A stretch of 53,208 nt of DNA from DASXSB01 sp036506275 (GCA_036506275.1 DASXSB010000104.1:1-53208); one strand, 5' to 3'. Positions 15,930 to 25,156 are shown, counted from the first letter of the stretch. Program-made: numbers and translations. Notes: generated by a model not told the origin, from the letters alone.

Positions 15930-15947
15930 GGCAACCGGCCTGCCAAA
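15930..15947 (-). promoter_or_regulatory. Sigma-54-type (-24/-12) promoter of collagen-like gene 1
   Basis: On the minus strand TTTGGCAGG-CCGG-TTGCC has the invariant GG and GC 12 bp apart. It differs from TGGCACG-N4-TTGCW at two positions. Predicted start is near 15919, about 45 nt before the ATG. The same string recurs before the other two paralogues. Confidence 0.65.
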
Positions 15948-16466
15948 CGTGGCGGCGGGCGAAAGGCAGCGAAATGTTGCGTGAAGCAGGAACGTGAAGA
16001 ATCGGTCACCGTCTACGCAAGGAGACGGGGTGTCTCCTCGCGCAGGCGGTCGGGGCCTCTACGAGGCGGCCTCGCGCCGCTCCTCGGACTTCCACCGCGA
16101 TGACTTGCGTGACCACCCGGCCTCTCGCCGCCGTGGCACGGCTCCTGCCGTAGGGCCTCGACAGCAGCGTCGAACGGCCGTGGAGGAGGTCCGATCATCG
16201 AGATTGTGCTCGCCCACGCGTCCGCACCGCCGCGCCGCCGGCGCGCGCGGGGAGGCGCCGTCCCGGCTACAATGACGTGGCCGCGGGACCACCGGCGGCC
16301 ATCTCATGCTGGCATCGACAGGCACCGAGAGTCGTCACGCTCGGCCCTCCTCGCCGCGCCCGGCGGCCGCGCCGGAAGAGGCCCTCCGATCATGCCGGCG
16401 TGGCGGCCACGCTGGAGGAGCGTCGCTCACGACGCTAAGCGGGCACGCGCGCGCGCCGGGGGCCGC
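15948..16466 (+). other. Intergenic region without a recognisable gene
   Basis: Apart from the regulatory element at 16009-16037, nothing gene-like was found between the divergent collagen-like and amidohydrolase genes. Short frames on both strands are Arg-rich, have no ribosome binding site and look like GC-rich noise. Confidence 0.5.
16009..16037 (-). promoter_or_regulatory. Upstream element shared by collagen-like genes (copy 1)
   Basis: On the minus strand: GGAGACACC, 12-nt spacer, GTAGACGG. The first half also forms the inverted repeat AGAC-ACCCC-GTCT. It is centred about 104 bp before the predicted sigma-54 transcription start, a typical distance for an enhancer-binding-protein site. 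Confidence 0.6.
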
Positions 16467-16495
16467 TTGATCCCGCGGTGCTTGCGGACTACGAT
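16467..16495 (+). promoter_or_regulatory. Sigma-70-type promoter candidate for amidohydrolase
   Basis: TTGATC (16467-16472), 17-bp spacer, TACGAT (16490-16495). About 55 nt separate it from the ATG at 16551. Confidence 0.45.
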
Positions 16496-16550
16496 CCCGT
16501 CCGTCGGCTGGCTCGGTTCCCCGGACGACTACGGCGAGACGGAGGCCACC

Positions 16551-17723
16551 ATGAAGAACGGATTCAAGGTCATGGACTCGGACCTTCACACCATGGAGCC
16601 GGATGCCCTCTGGGAGCGCTACCTGGCCGAGCCCTTCAAGAAGCTCGCACCGCGCTTCGTCCGCTCCGCCGACAACGCCCCCAACCAGCCGCTGATCAAG
16701 ATCGGCGACCTCGAGATCGGCGACATGTCCAAGCGCCCGCGCACCGCCGTCGTCGGCAAGGACCTGCACCACCGGTCGTTCGCGCGCCATCCGCACTACG
16801 AGGTGGCCCACGCCCGCGCCTACGACGCGGAGTCGCACGTGCAGGCGATGGACATCGAGGGCATCGACGTCGCCATCCTCTACGGCACGCGCGGCCGTCA
16901 GGTGCTGATGCACGACGATCTCGATCCCGCCCTCGCCACCGCGCTCGCCCGCGCCCACAACGACTGGACGCACGATTACTGCCAGTACGCGCCGGCGCGG
17001 CTCAAGTTCGCGGCCCAGGTCGCCTTCCACGACGTTCCCGGCGCCATCGCGGAAGCGCGCCGCGCCGTGCGCGACCTGGGCGCGGTGGCCGTGATCGGTA
17101 ATCCGAATCCGATCAACGGGCGCCACGTCCACGACCCCGCCATGGAGCCGCTCTGGAGCGCCATCGAGGAGCTCGGGGTGCCCGTCGGGTTTCACCCGAC
17201 CGGTCAGGCCTCGGTGCGCGACGACATCGCCCGCCGCTATCTCGACACCCCGAACGGCCGCGTGATCGGCTCCGCCGGCCGCAATCCGGTCGAGCTGATG
17301 ATGGCCTTCGGAAGCCTCGCCGCGGGCGGGGTGCTGGAGCGGCATCCGGGGCTCCGCTGCGCGTTCCTCGAAGGCACGTGCGGCTGGTTGCCCTGGTACC
17401 TCTGGCGACTGGACGAGACGTGGGAGAAGTTCGGTCCAGGCTCCGACGTCCAGATCTCACAGATCCCGAGCCAGTACTTCTTCCGGCAGTGCTACATCGC
17501 CACCGACGCCGACGAGAAGCCGCTGCGCCAGGTCATCGAGGCCATCGGCGACGACAACATCGTGGTCTCCACCGACTACCCGCACTCGGACGGCCTCTTC
17601 CCCGTCGCCATCGAGGAGTTCGTGCACCTGGAGGGTGTCTCCGAGAAGTCGAAAGCGAAGATCCTCTGGGACAACTGCGCGCGGCTCTATCCGCTCGCCG
17701 CCGGAGCGCGCTCCGGCATGTAG
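16551..17723 (+). CDS. Amidohydrolase family protein (amidohydrolase-2)
   Basis: 390 residues of the same broad superfamily as the gene at 9345 but not a close copy. The N-terminal metal motif is degenerate (VMDSDLHTME), followed by a long insertion. A metal-site His is likely in GFHPTGQA. The FLEGTCGWLPWYLWRLDETW block and the C-terminal STDYPHSDG Asp are typical of TIM-barrel decarboxylase/hydrolase members. GGAGG at 16541-16545 is 5 nt before the ATG. It is flanked by collagen-like genes but appears to have its own promoter, so a functional link is doubtful. Substrate unknown. Confidence 0.85.
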   Translation: MKNGFKVMDSDLHTMEPDALWERYLAEPFKKLAPRFVRSADNAPNQPLIKIGDLEIGDMSKRPRTAVVGKDLHHRSFARHPHYEVAHARAYDAESHVQAMDIEGIDVAILYGTRGRQVLMHDDLDPALATALARAHNDWTHDYCQYAPARLKFAAQVAFHDVPGAIAEARRAVRDLGAVAVIGNPNPINGRHVHDPAMEPLWSAIEELGVPVGFHPTGQASVRDDIARRYLDTPNGRVIGSAGRNPVELMMAFGSLAAGGVLERHPGLRCAFLEGTCGWLPWYLWRLDETWEKFGPGSDVQISQIPSQYFFRQCYIATDADEKPLRQVIEAIGDDNIVVSTDYPHSDGLFPVAIEEFVHLEGVSEKSKAKILWDNCARLYPLAAGARSGM

Positions 17724-17761
17724 GCCGCTCGTCGATCGCACTCGTTCTGCTGCCGCTTTTC

Positions 17762-17790
17762 GTAGACACCCCGTCGTCGCGAGTAGACGG
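17762..17790 (+). promoter_or_regulatory. Upstream element shared by collagen-like genes (copy 2)
   Basis: GTAGACACC, 12-nt spacer, GTAGACGG; identical to copy 1 at nearly every position of both half-sites. Centred about 138 bp before the predicted sigma-54 start. Candidate binding site for an activator. Confidence 0.6.
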
Positions 17791-17885
17791 CCGCGCGTGG
17801 TCGCCACCCGACGTGGTGGCCGGCGCGCGCGGCCCAAAGCACCGCCAATGCAGGCGATCGCATCACCGGTAGTCCTCCTCGCAGG

Positions 17886-17903
17886 TATGGCAGGGCCCTT
17901 GCC
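17886..17903 (+). promoter_or_regulatory. Sigma-54-type (-24/-12) promoter of collagen-like gene 2
   Basis: TATGGCAGG-GCCC-TTGCC, with GG and GC 12 bp apart. The first base of the upstream element at 17762 lies 124 bp before this site; the equivalent distance at paralogue 3 is 125 bp. Predicted start near 17914. Confidence 0.65.
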
Positions 17904-17976
17904 TTGAAGCTGCGCGTCGCGCGCACGACCGCGCGCAACGGTGACGCAGAGGCGAGCGGGCCGAGGAGGACGAGCC

Positions 17977-19506
17977 ATGACGATCGAGACGACGGCGCTC
18001 GCGACCGTGATCGCGTGCGCGCTGCCGCTCTGGCTGCTGGCGGAAGAGCTGTTACACCGCTCCGCTCAATCGATGCGACGGGGGAGGGCGATCCGCGGCA
18101 CGGCGGTTCTCGCGGCTTGTCGCTCGCGATTCGCCGGCACGAGAGCCGGCATCGCGGCCACGAAAGCCGGTGTCGTCGCGCTCGTGGTGATCGCACTCTT
18201 CCGGGCCGCCGTCGCGAGCGCGCAGATTCCGGCCCTGCCCCTCCCCCAGATCGTCCGCGCCGACACCGACGCGGGCCAGACGCAGCTCCTGATCGACGGG
18301 ATTCGGTTCGGGACGGCCCTGCCGCGCGTCACGCTCGCGGGAGCATCGCTCACGGTGATCACGCATAGCGATACTCACATCGCCGCCATGCTGCCCGCGG
18401 GTGGCGTCGATCCCGCCACCTACAGCCTGATCGTGTCGGTCCCGGTTGCGGGGACGTCGACCACCGTCCCGTCGGTGCCGTTCAACGTGACGATCGGCGC
18501 CGTCGGCCCGCCGGGCCCGGCGGGAGCGACCGGCAGCGCGGGACCGCGCGGACCCGTCGGACCGGCGGGACCGGCCGGACCCGCGGGACTAGTTGGGCCC
18601 GGGGGACCGGCGGGACCGGCGGGGCCGATGGGAGCAACCGGAGCGCAGGGACTTCCCGGCCTCGCAGGATCTCCCGGCCCGGCCGGGCCCCAGGGACCGG
18701 CGGGACCTCAGGGCCCCGCGGGACCGGCAGGACCCGCGGGGACGGGCGCGACGGTCGCCTCGCTCGACGTGCTCGCCGGAATCGCGTGCACGGTCGGAAC
18801 GTCACGCGGTTCGCTGTCGATCTCGTCCGCCGCGAACGGCGTGGTCACGCTCCAGTGCATCGGGGGCACCGGTGTTCCGGCCGCCAGGTTCGTCGTCTCC
18901 GGCCTTGCCGCGGCGACAGCCGGTACCTCGCAGAGCTTCACGCTGAGGGCGGTGGACGCCGCCGGGAACACCGCCACGGGGTATCTCGGTACCGTTCGGT
19001 TCGCCAGCTCCGATCCCGGCGCTTTGCTACCGCCCGCGTACACGTTCAGCGCCGCCGATGCCGGCGTCCACCTCTTCTCGAACGCGGTCACGCTGCGCCG
19101 GGCAGGACCGGAAGCCCTCACCGCGATCGATACGGTGACCGCCACCATCACCGGCACGTCGCCCGCTGTCGACATCGCGCCCGGCCCCGCCGCTGCCTTC
19201 TTCGTCGACGACTTGATGGTCATGGCGGGCGGAGTAATCACCCAACCATTCGTCCCTCCCGTCGCCGCCGGCGTCCCGCTCGATTTCACGCTGTCCGCCA
19301 TCGACCTCTTCGGGAATTTCACGAGCTACAGCGGGACCGTACAGGTCACGGGTCCGGGGGTGATCGAGACCAGCGTCACGTTCGCACCGACCGATAACGG
19401 TCCCCACGTCGTCCCGGTGACGCCGGTCACCCCGGGCCGCCAGACGATCACGTTCTCCGACACCACACGCCCCATCCGCGCCACGATCTCCGTGGACGTC
19501 GAGTGA
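17977..19506 (+). CDS. Collagen-like surface protein with TIG-like and Ig-like domains (paralogue 2)
   Basis: 509 residues. A conserved N-terminal hydrophobic segment (IACALPLWLLAEELLHR, residues 12-28) is followed by a basic linker. A second hydrophobic segment (about 65-82) ends in ASAQ. The TIG-like domain spans about 84-176 and about 27 Gly-X-Y triplets span 177-257. The rest looks like two filamin/Ig-like domains (SFTLRAVDAAGNTATGYLG near 320 and DFTLSAIDLFGNFTSYSG near 440). The C-terminal head differs from the other paralogues. GAGGAGGA precedes ATG 17977. A sigma-54-type promoter and the shared upstream element lie ahead. Confidence 0.83.
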   Translation: MTIETTALATVIACALPLWLLAEELLHRSAQSMRRGRAIRGTAVLAACRSRFAGTRAGIAATKAGVVALVVIALFRAAVASAQIPALPLPQIVRADTDAGQTQLLIDGIRFGTALPRVTLAGASLTVITHSDTHIAAMLPAGGVDPATYSLIVSVPVAGTSTTVPSVPFNVTIGAVGPPGPAGATGSAGPRGPVGPAGPAGPAGLVGPGGPAGPAGPMGATGAQGLPGLAGSPGPAGPQGPAGPQGPAGPAGPAGTGATVASLDVLAGIACTVGTSRGSLSISSAANGVVTLQCIGGTGVPAARFVVSGLAAATAGTSQSFTLRAVDAAGNTATGYLGTVRFASSDPGALLPPAYTFSAADAGVHLFSNAVTLRRAGPEALTAIDTVTATITGTSPAVDIAPGPAAAFFVDDLMVMAGGVITQPFVPPVAAGVPLDFTLSAIDLFGNFTSYSGTVQVTGPGVIETSVTFAPTDNGPHVVPVTPVTPGRQTITFSDTTRPIRATISVDVE

Positions 19507-19624
19507 AGCTGGTGGCGACGGACGTAGGACCTGAGTCGTATTCACCTCCGTGAGGCCGCATGATAGGAGGCCGGGGGTGACCGCGTCCGGGCGGGGACCG
19601 TGACGGTCACCCCGGAGGCCCCCC

Positions 19625-21130
19625 ATGGCACGTCTACGCTATCCGTCGCTCTACCAGATCAACACGCGCGTCTGGCTCGGTGAGCTGGAGCTCACGCGCG
19701 GACGGTCGGCCACCCTCGACGACGTCGGCGATGCCTCCCTGGACAGGATCGCGGCCGATGGCTTCGACTGGGTCTGGCTGCTCGGCGTGTGGCAGACGGG
19801 CGACGCCGGGCGCGAGGTGTCGCGCACCATCCCGGAATGGCAACGGGAGTACCGCGAGGTCCTTCCCGACTTCACGATGGACGACGTCTGCGGCTCGCCC
19901 TTCGCCGTGCGCGAGTACGTGGTGAACCGCGACTTCGGCGGTCCCCGCGCCCTCGAGCACTTCCGGAAGCGACTCGCCGGGCGCGGCATCAAGCTCATGC
20001 TCGACTTCGTCCCCAATCACACCGCGCTCGATCATCCGTGGGTGAAGCAGCACCCCGAATTCTACGTCGGGGGCACGGAGGAGGACCTGTCCCGCGAGCC
20101 TCGGAACTATCGCCGCGTGGCCACGGGCTCCGGTCCGCGCGTGCTCGCCCACGGGCGCGATCCATATTTTCCCGGCTGGCCCGATACGCTCCAGCTCAAC
20201 TACCGTCACCCGCGCTTCCGAAAGGCGCTGCTCGACGTCCTCGACGGCGTGGCCGATCAGTGCGACGGCGTGCGCTGCGACATGGCCATGCTGGTGCTGC
20301 CCGAGATCTTCGTGCGCACGTGGGGCGACCGCGCGCGGCCCGCTGACGGAAGCGCGCCCGTCGACGACTCCTTCTGGGCCATGGCCATCGACCACATCCG
20401 CCAGCGTCGCCCCGACTTCACGTTCATGGCGGAGGCGTACTGGGATCTCGAATGGGCGCTCCAGCAGCAGGGCTTCCACTACACGTACGACAAGCGCTTC
20501 TACGATCGGCTGCACGCGCAGGACGCGGCCGCCGTCCGCGGTCATCTCCTCGCCGACGCGGACTATCAACGTCGTTCCGCGCGCTTCCTCGAAAACCACG
20601 ACGAGCCGCGCGCGGCCGCCGTGTTCCCGCCCGACGTCCACCGCGCGGCCGCCGTGCTCGCGTTCCTGGTGCCGGGCCTGCGCTTCATTCACGAAGGACA
20701 GCCGTCGGGCCGGCGCGTGCGAACGTCCAATCATCTCTGTCGCCGCGTCGTGGAGCCCGTGGACCGGGAGCTCGAGGCCTTCTACGAGAGACTGGGCGCG
20801 TGCATGCGACGGCCCGAGGTGCGCGAGGGCGACTGGGGGCTGGTGCCGCGCCAGCCGGCCTGGGACGGCAATCCCACCTGGGATCGGTTCATCGCGTACT
20901 CGTGGGACGCGGGGGGGCGGCGGATGCTGGTCGCCGCCAACTACGGTCCCACGCAGGGACAGTGTTACCTCTCGCTACCGTGGCGCGATCTCGCGGGGCG
21001 GACCGTGGTCTTCCAGGACCTCATGACGCCGACGCTGCGGTACGAGCGAGAGGGCGCCGATCTCGAGCGGCACGGCCTCTACCTGGACATGCCCGCCTGG
21101 GGTCATCACGTGTTCGAGGTGGTGACCTGA
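19625..21130 (+). CDS. Glycoside hydrolase family 13 (alpha-amylase-like) protein
   Basis: 501 residues, no signal peptide, so probably cytoplasmic. GH13 signature regions are all present: region I DFVPNH (127-132), region II GVRCDMA with nucleophile D219, region III FMAEAYW with acid/base E270 and region IV FLENHDE with D326. The C-terminal beta domain (RMLVAANYGPTQGQ) fits. GGAGG lies a few nt before ATG 19625. Possible activities include alpha-glucosidase, amylase, trehalose or sucrose-type transferases; sequence alone does not decide. No other glycan gene is adjacent. Confidence 0.88.
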   Translation: MARLRYPSLYQINTRVWLGELELTRGRSATLDDVGDASLDRIAADGFDWVWLLGVWQTGDAGREVSRTIPEWQREYREVLPDFTMDDVCGSPFAVREYVVNRDFGGPRALEHFRKRLAGRGIKLMLDFVPNHTALDHPWVKQHPEFYVGGTEEDLSREPRNYRRVATGSGPRVLAHGRDPYFPGWPDTLQLNYRHPRFRKALLDVLDGVADQCDGVRCDMAMLVLPEIFVRTWGDRARPADGSAPVDDSFWAMAIDHIRQRRPDFTFMAEAYWDLEWALQQQGFHYTYDKRFYDRLHAQDAAAVRGHLLADADYQRRSARFLENHDEPRAAAVFPPDVHRAAAVLAFLVPGLRFIHEGQPSGRRVRTSNHLCRRVVEPVDRELEAFYERLGACMRRPEVREGDWGLVPRQPAWDGNPTWDRFIAYSWDAGGRRMLVAANYGPTQGQCYLSLPWRDLAGRTVVFQDLMTPTLRYEREGADLERHGLYLDMPAWGHHVFEVVT

Positions 21131-21210
21131 GCGCGTAGCCCGATGACGTGGAGCTTGAGATCCTTCTGGCCCTGGAGGAGCTTGGCGATCTCCGCCAGCG
21201 TCGAAATCCC
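21131..21210 (-). pseudogene. Remnant of an OmpA-like C-terminal domain
   Basis: Minus-strand translation reads STLAEIAKLLQGQKDLKLHV followed by IGLRA. This strongly resembles the first helix and strand of OmpA/Pal-type peptidoglycan-binding domains (pattern LxEIAKLLKxxPxLKLxVxGHTD). The essential HTD is replaced by LRA and the frame ends soon after. No signal peptide or remaining domain lies upstream. Probably the relic of a deleted envelope-protein gene. Confidence 0.5.
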
Positions 21211-21255
21211 GGGGCACCGCGTGGCCGAATGCGCGCCGGGCGAAGGCAGGCGGTC

Positions 21256-21283
21256 TTGACAACCCCTGCCCCTCGACTTCAAC
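21256..21283 (+). promoter_or_regulatory. Possible sigma-70 promoter of the Liv operon
   Basis: A perfect TTGACA (21256-21261) is followed after 16 bp by the poor -10 match TTCAAC. It lies about 50 nt upstream of the binding-protein ATG. The -35 is good and the -10 is weak. Confidence 0.35.
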
Positions 21284-21334
21284 GTTGGGACCCCGCAGGT
21301 TGAGGCGCCGCCGGGCGCGGAGAGTGAGGACACG

Positions 21335-22612
21335 ATGATCAAGGCTTCGACGAGGCCGATAATGTGGGTGCTGGTAGGGATGGTCGTCGTCACCCTGGCG
21401 CTGGCCGTACCGGGCGTCTTCACGGCGCGCGCCGCCGATCCGATCAAGATCGGGTTTGGCATGGCCCAGACGGGCGGCCTCTCCGCCAACGGCAAGCCGG
21501 CGCTGCTCGCCATGCAGATCTGGAAGGATGACGTCAACAAGAAGGGCGGTCTGCTCGGGCGGCCGGTGGAGCTCATCTTCTACGACGACCAGACCAATCC
21601 CGCGACGGTGCCGGGCATTTACACGAAGCTCCTCGAGGTCGACAAGGTTGACTTGATCGTCTCCGGGTACGGCACCAACCTCATCGCGCCGCTCCTGCCC
21701 ATCGCGATGGAGCGGAAGCTGGTCCTCATGGGCATCCTCGGCCTCGGCAACAACGAGAAGTACCAGTACCCGAACTACTTCCAGATCCAGCCGGTGGGAC
21801 CGGAACCGCTGGTCAGCATGCCCACCGGCTTCTTCGAGCTGGCGGCCAAGCAGACGCCGAAGCCGCAGACCGTGGCGATCGTGGGCGCCGACGCCGAGTA
21901 TCCCCAGAACGCCCTCGTGGGCGCGCGCGAGCTCGCCAAGAAGTTCGGCTTCAAGGTGGTCTACGACAAGACGTATCCGCCCAGCACGACCGACTACACA
22001 CCGATCGTGCGCGCGATCAAGGCGACCAATCCGGAGATCGTGTTCGTCGCGTCGTACCCGCCGGACTCCGTGGGCATGCTGCGCGCGTCGCACGAGGTCG
22101 GCCTCCAGCCGAAGATGCTCGGGGGCGGCATGGTCGGCCTTCAGTTCACCACCATCATGACCAGCCTGGGGCCGATGCTGAACGGCATCGTGAACTACGA
22201 CTTCTGGGCGCCGGAGCCGTCCTTCATGAACGCGCCCGGCATCAAGGAGTTCTTCAAGGAGTACCAGGCGCGCGCGGAGAAGGCCGGCGTCGATCCCCTC
22301 GGCTACTACCTGCCGCCCTACGCGTATGCGGCCCTCCAGATCCTCGGCCAGGCCGTGGAGGCCACCAAGGGTCTGGATCAGCAGAAGATCGCCGACCACA
22401 TCCGCGCCACCGAGTTCAGCACCATCGTCGGCAAGATCAAGTTCGGGAAGAACGGCGAGTGGGCGAAGGCGCGCACGCTCATGGTCCAGTACCAGAAGAT
22501 CCAGGGCAACGGCATCGACCAGTTCCGGGGCCCGGGCAAGAAGATCATCCTCTTCCCCGACGAGTTCAAGTCCGGGAACATCGTTTATCCGTACGCGGCC
22601 GCGCTGAAATAG
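21335..22612 (+). CDS. Branched-chain amino-acid-type ABC transporter substrate-binding protein
   Basis: 425 residues with an N-terminal signal sequence (cleavage near ARAAD). The mature start KIGFGMAQTGGLSANGKPAL is typical of the Peripla_BP_6/LivK-like group. Later blocks are QIWKDDVNKKGGLLGRPVEL, the VAIVGADAEYPQNALVGARE hinge and KIKFGKNGEW near the C-terminus. First gene of a five-gene livKHMGF-like operon. Such systems transport many ligands besides branched-chain amino acids, including aromatic acids, urea and amides, so the substrate is open. Confidence 0.88.
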   Translation: MIKASTRPIMWVLVGMVVVTLALAVPGVFTARAADPIKIGFGMAQTGGLSANGKPALLAMQIWKDDVNKKGGLLGRPVELIFYDDQTNPATVPGIYTKLLEVDKVDLIVSGYGTNLIAPLLPIAMERKLVLMGILGLGNNEKYQYPNYFQIQPVGPEPLVSMPTGFFELAAKQTPKPQTVAIVGADAEYPQNALVGARELAKKFGFKVVYDKTYPPSTTDYTPIVRAIKATNPEIVFVASYPPDSVGMLRASHEVGLQPKMLGGGMVGLQFTTIMTSLGPMLNGIVNYDFWAPEPSFMNAPGIKEFFKEYQARAEKAGVDPLGYYLPPYAYAALQILGQAVEATKGLDQQKIADHIRATEFSTIVGKIKFGKNGEWAKARTLMVQYQKIQGNGIDQFRGPGKKIILFPDEFKSGNIVYPYAAALK

Positions 22613-22622
22613 CGCGCGCCCG

Positions 22623-23495
22623 GTGTTCTCCTGGGATCTGCTGGCGAACGCGGTGGTCGCCGGACTGCTACTCGGCGGCTTCTATGCCGCCGTCAGCCTC
22701 GGCGTCTCGCTGATCTTCGGCCTCCTCGACATCGCGAACATCGCCCAGCCCGCGTTCGTGCTCCTGGGCGCCTACGGCGCCTACGTGATGAACACGTCGT
22801 TCGCGTTCGACCCCATCCTCACCGGTATCCTGTTCACGCCGCTCTTCTACCTGCTCGGCGCCGCCGTCTATCGCGTCTACTACGGCAGCTTCGAGCGGCG
22901 CGGCGAGGAGTCGCTGCGCGGTCTGGTGTTCTTCTTCGGCCTTCTCTTCATCATCGAGGTCAGTCTCAGCCTGAAATTCGGCGTCGACTACCGGCTCGTG
23001 CAGGCGAGTTACATCGGCCACTCGATCGACGTGGGCGGCGTCGGCATCGCCTTTCGCCTGCTCGTCCCCTGTGTGGTCGGCGTCGCCATGACGGCGGCTC
23101 TCTATCTTTTCCTGGCGCGGACGTTCTACGGGCGCGCCATCATGGCCGTCTCCCAGGATCGGCTCGCCCTCCGCCTGATGGGCGCCGATCCCGTTCAGAT
23201 CAAGACGATCGCCTTCGGGATCGGCATCGCGGCCGCGAGCCTGGCCGGCGCGCTCCTCGTCACCATCGCGCCCGTGGTGCCGTCGACCGACCGCGACTAC
23301 ATCGGCCGCATGTTCGCGATCACCGTGCTCGGCGGCATGGGCAGCATCGGGGGAACGCTCGTGGCCGCGGTCATCCTCGGGGTGGTCGAAAGCCTGATGT
23401 CGACGTTCTTCGGTCCGTCATGGGCGCTCGCGGTCTCCTTCGGGATCCTGCTGGTGGCGCTGGCGGTGCGGCCGGCGGGCCTGTTCGGCCGCTAG
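22623..23495 (+). CDS. Branched-chain amino-acid-type ABC transporter permease, LivH-like
   Basis: 290-residue polytopic inner-membrane protein starting at GTG 22623. The first transmembrane helix has LLLGGFYAAVSLGVSLIFGL, typical of LivH. The conserved coupling region is RAIMAVSQDRLALRLMGADP near residue 180, and the C-terminal block AITVLGGMGSIGGTLVAAVI is also typical. It lies 10 nt after the binding-protein gene and abuts the LivM-like gene without a gap. Confidence 0.88.
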   Translation: MFSWDLLANAVVAGLLLGGFYAAVSLGVSLIFGLLDIANIAQPAFVLLGAYGAYVMNTSFAFDPILTGILFTPLFYLLGAAVYRVYYGSFERRGEESLRGLVFFFGLLFIIEVSLSLKFGVDYRLVQASYIGHSIDVGGVGIAFRLLVPCVVGVAMTAALYLFLARTFYGRAIMAVSQDRLALRLMGADPVQIKTIAFGIGIAAASLAGALLVTIAPVVPSTDRDYIGRMFAITVLGGMGSIGGTLVAAVILGVVESLMSTFFGPSWALAVSFGILLVALAVRPAGLFGR

Positions 23496-24434
23496 ATGGC
23501 GTGGACCGCCGTCCGCGCGTTGGCGGTGGGGGCGGCGGTGGTGGCGTCCGGAATCCTCGTCGCCTCCCTGCGCGTGAACCCGTACTTCTACTTCGCCGGG
23601 TACGTGATCCTCCAGTACGTAGTGATCGCGACCGCCTGGAACATCCTCGGCGGCTACGCCGGCTACGTGAATTTCGGCACCCCCGCCTTCTTCGCCCTCG
23701 GCGCCTACACCGCCGTCTTCCTGATCCAGTCCGTGCGACCGCCCCTGGTCGTCCTGATCGTCGCCGGCGGCCTCGTGTCCGCGCTGCTCGGCCTCGGCAT
23801 CGGTTACTTCACGCTCCGCCTGCGCGGCGTGTTCTTCTCCATCGCCACCCTCGCCCTTGCCATCGTGCTCCAGACCATGATCATCAACTGGGAGTACGTG
23901 GGGGGATCGCGCGGTATCAGCGTCATCCGACCGAGCGGGCCGCCCTTCGGCAGCCACGTGAAGTTCCTCTTCACGGTGATGGTGGCCCTCGCGGTGGTGG
24001 CGGTGCTGGCGGCGCGCTTCATCGAGCGCTCCTGGGTGGGCCGGGGCCTGGCCGCGCTGCGGGACAACGAGGAAGCCGCCGAGTGCATGGGCGTTCCCAC
24101 GCTGCGCCTGAAGCTCTTCGCCACCACCGTGAGCGGGTTCCTCCTCGGCGTGGCGGGCGCGCCCTTTCCCTACTACGTGACCTTCGTGGAGCCGAACTCC
24201 GCCTTCAATCTCGACTACGCCGTGAACGCGCTCGCCATGCCCATGATCGGCGGCACCACGAGCTGGGTCGGTCCCGTGATCGGCGCCGTCCTCCTCGGCA
24301 CCGCCCAGCAACTGGCGACGGTGACGATTTCCTCCGAGCTCAACCTGTTCATCGTCGGCGTCGTCCTCGTCGCCTTCGTCGTGCTGGCGCCGGAAGGCAT
24401 CCTCGGCCTCGTCCGCCGCCTGCGCGCGCGGTGA
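23496..24434 (+). CDS. Branched-chain amino-acid-type ABC transporter permease, LivM-like
   Basis: 312 residues, polytopic. ATG 23496 follows the LivH-like TAG directly. LivM-typical segments are WNILGGYAGYVNFGTPAFFA, LRLRGVFFSIATLALAIVLQ and the coupling loop GLAALRDNEEAAECMGVP near residue 190. PMIGGTTSWVGPVIGAVLLG near 250 also fits. Its stop overlaps a GTG in the frame of the ATPase gene that follows. Confidence 0.88.
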   Translation: MAWTAVRALAVGAAVVASGILVASLRVNPYFYFAGYVILQYVVIATAWNILGGYAGYVNFGTPAFFALGAYTAVFLIQSVRPPLVVLIVAGGLVSALLGLGIGYFTLRLRGVFFSIATLALAIVLQTMIINWEYVGGSRGISVIRPSGPPFGSHVKFLFTVMVALAVVAVLAARFIERSWVGRGLAALRDNEEAAECMGVPTLRLKLFATTVSGFLLGVAGAPFPYYVTFVEPNSAFNLDYAVNALAMPMIGGTTSWVGPVIGAVLLGTAQQLATVTISSELNLFIVGVVLVAFVVLAPEGILGLVRRLRAR

Positions 24435-24439
24435 CGGCG

Positions 24440-25156
24440 ATGGGTCACCAGCTCGAGATCCACGGCCTCGTCAAGCGCTTCGGCGGCTTCACTGCGCTCA
24501 ACCGGGTGAGCTTGCACGTGAAGGCGGGCGAGCGCTTCGGTCTCATCGGCCCCAACGGCTCCGGCAAGACCACGCTCATCAACTGCGTGGCGGGCTCCCT
24601 CACCGCCGATCAGGGACGGATCCTCTTCGAGGACCGCGACCTCACCGGGCTCCCGCCCCATCGCCGCACGCGCCTCGGTATCGCGCGCACGTTTCAGATC
24701 CCGAGGCCGTTCACGAGCATGACCGTCCTCGAGAATCTCGGCGTCCCGCTCGAGTACACGGGGCGGACCCGCGCCGGCGACGGCGCCGGCAATGGCATGG
24801 ACATCCTGGAAGCGATCGGGCTCGAGCGGAAGGCGCACGTGCTCCCGGCCGGGCTCACCCAGATCGAGATGCGCAAGCTGGAGCTGGCGCGCGCGATGGC
24901 GGCGCGGCCCAAACTCCTGATCTCCGACGAGGCGATGGCGGGGCTCTCGAGCGCGGAGGTCGACGACATCCTCGCCATTCTCTTCCGACTCAACGCGCAG
25001 GGGATCACGATCATCATGATCGAGCACATCATGCGGGCGGTGATGCGCTTCTCCGAGCGCATCGTCGTCCTCGACGCCGGCGAGGAGATCGCGGCGGGAA
25101 CGCCGGACGAGATCGTACGCAACCCGGCCGTGGAGAAGGCCTACCTTGGCGAGTAG
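24440..25156 (+). CDS. Branched-chain amino-acid-type ABC transporter ATP-binding protein, LivG-like
   Basis: 238-residue ATPase. Walker A is GPNGSGKTT. The LivG-type switch GIARTFQIPRPFTSMTVLEN follows. The ABC signature is degenerate: LTQIEMRKLELARAMA replaces LSGGQQR-type sequence, as in many short LivG proteins. Walker B is LLISDEAMAGLS, with Asp-Glu retained, and MIEHIM carries the switch His. Start is ATG 24440 or GTG 24431, the latter overlapping the LivM stop; neither has a clear ribosome binding site. Confidence 0.85.
   Translation: MGHQLEIHGLVKRFGGFTALNRVSLHVKAGERFGLIGPNGSGKTTLINCVAGSLTADQGRILFEDRDLTGLPPHRRTRLGIARTFQIPRPFTSMTVLENLGVPLEYTGRTRAGDGAGNGMDILEAIGLERKAHVLPAGLTQIEMRKLELARAMAARPKLLISDEAMAGLSSAEVDDILAILFRLNAQGITIIMIEHIMRAVMRFSERIVVLDAGEEIAAGTPDEIVRNPAVEKAYLGE

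Noticed and set aside
15994..16275. 93-codon plus-strand frame between the collagen-like and amidohydrolase genes
   Set aside because: Arg-rich, no ribosome binding site, and it overlaps the conserved regulatory element upstream of collagen-like gene 1.
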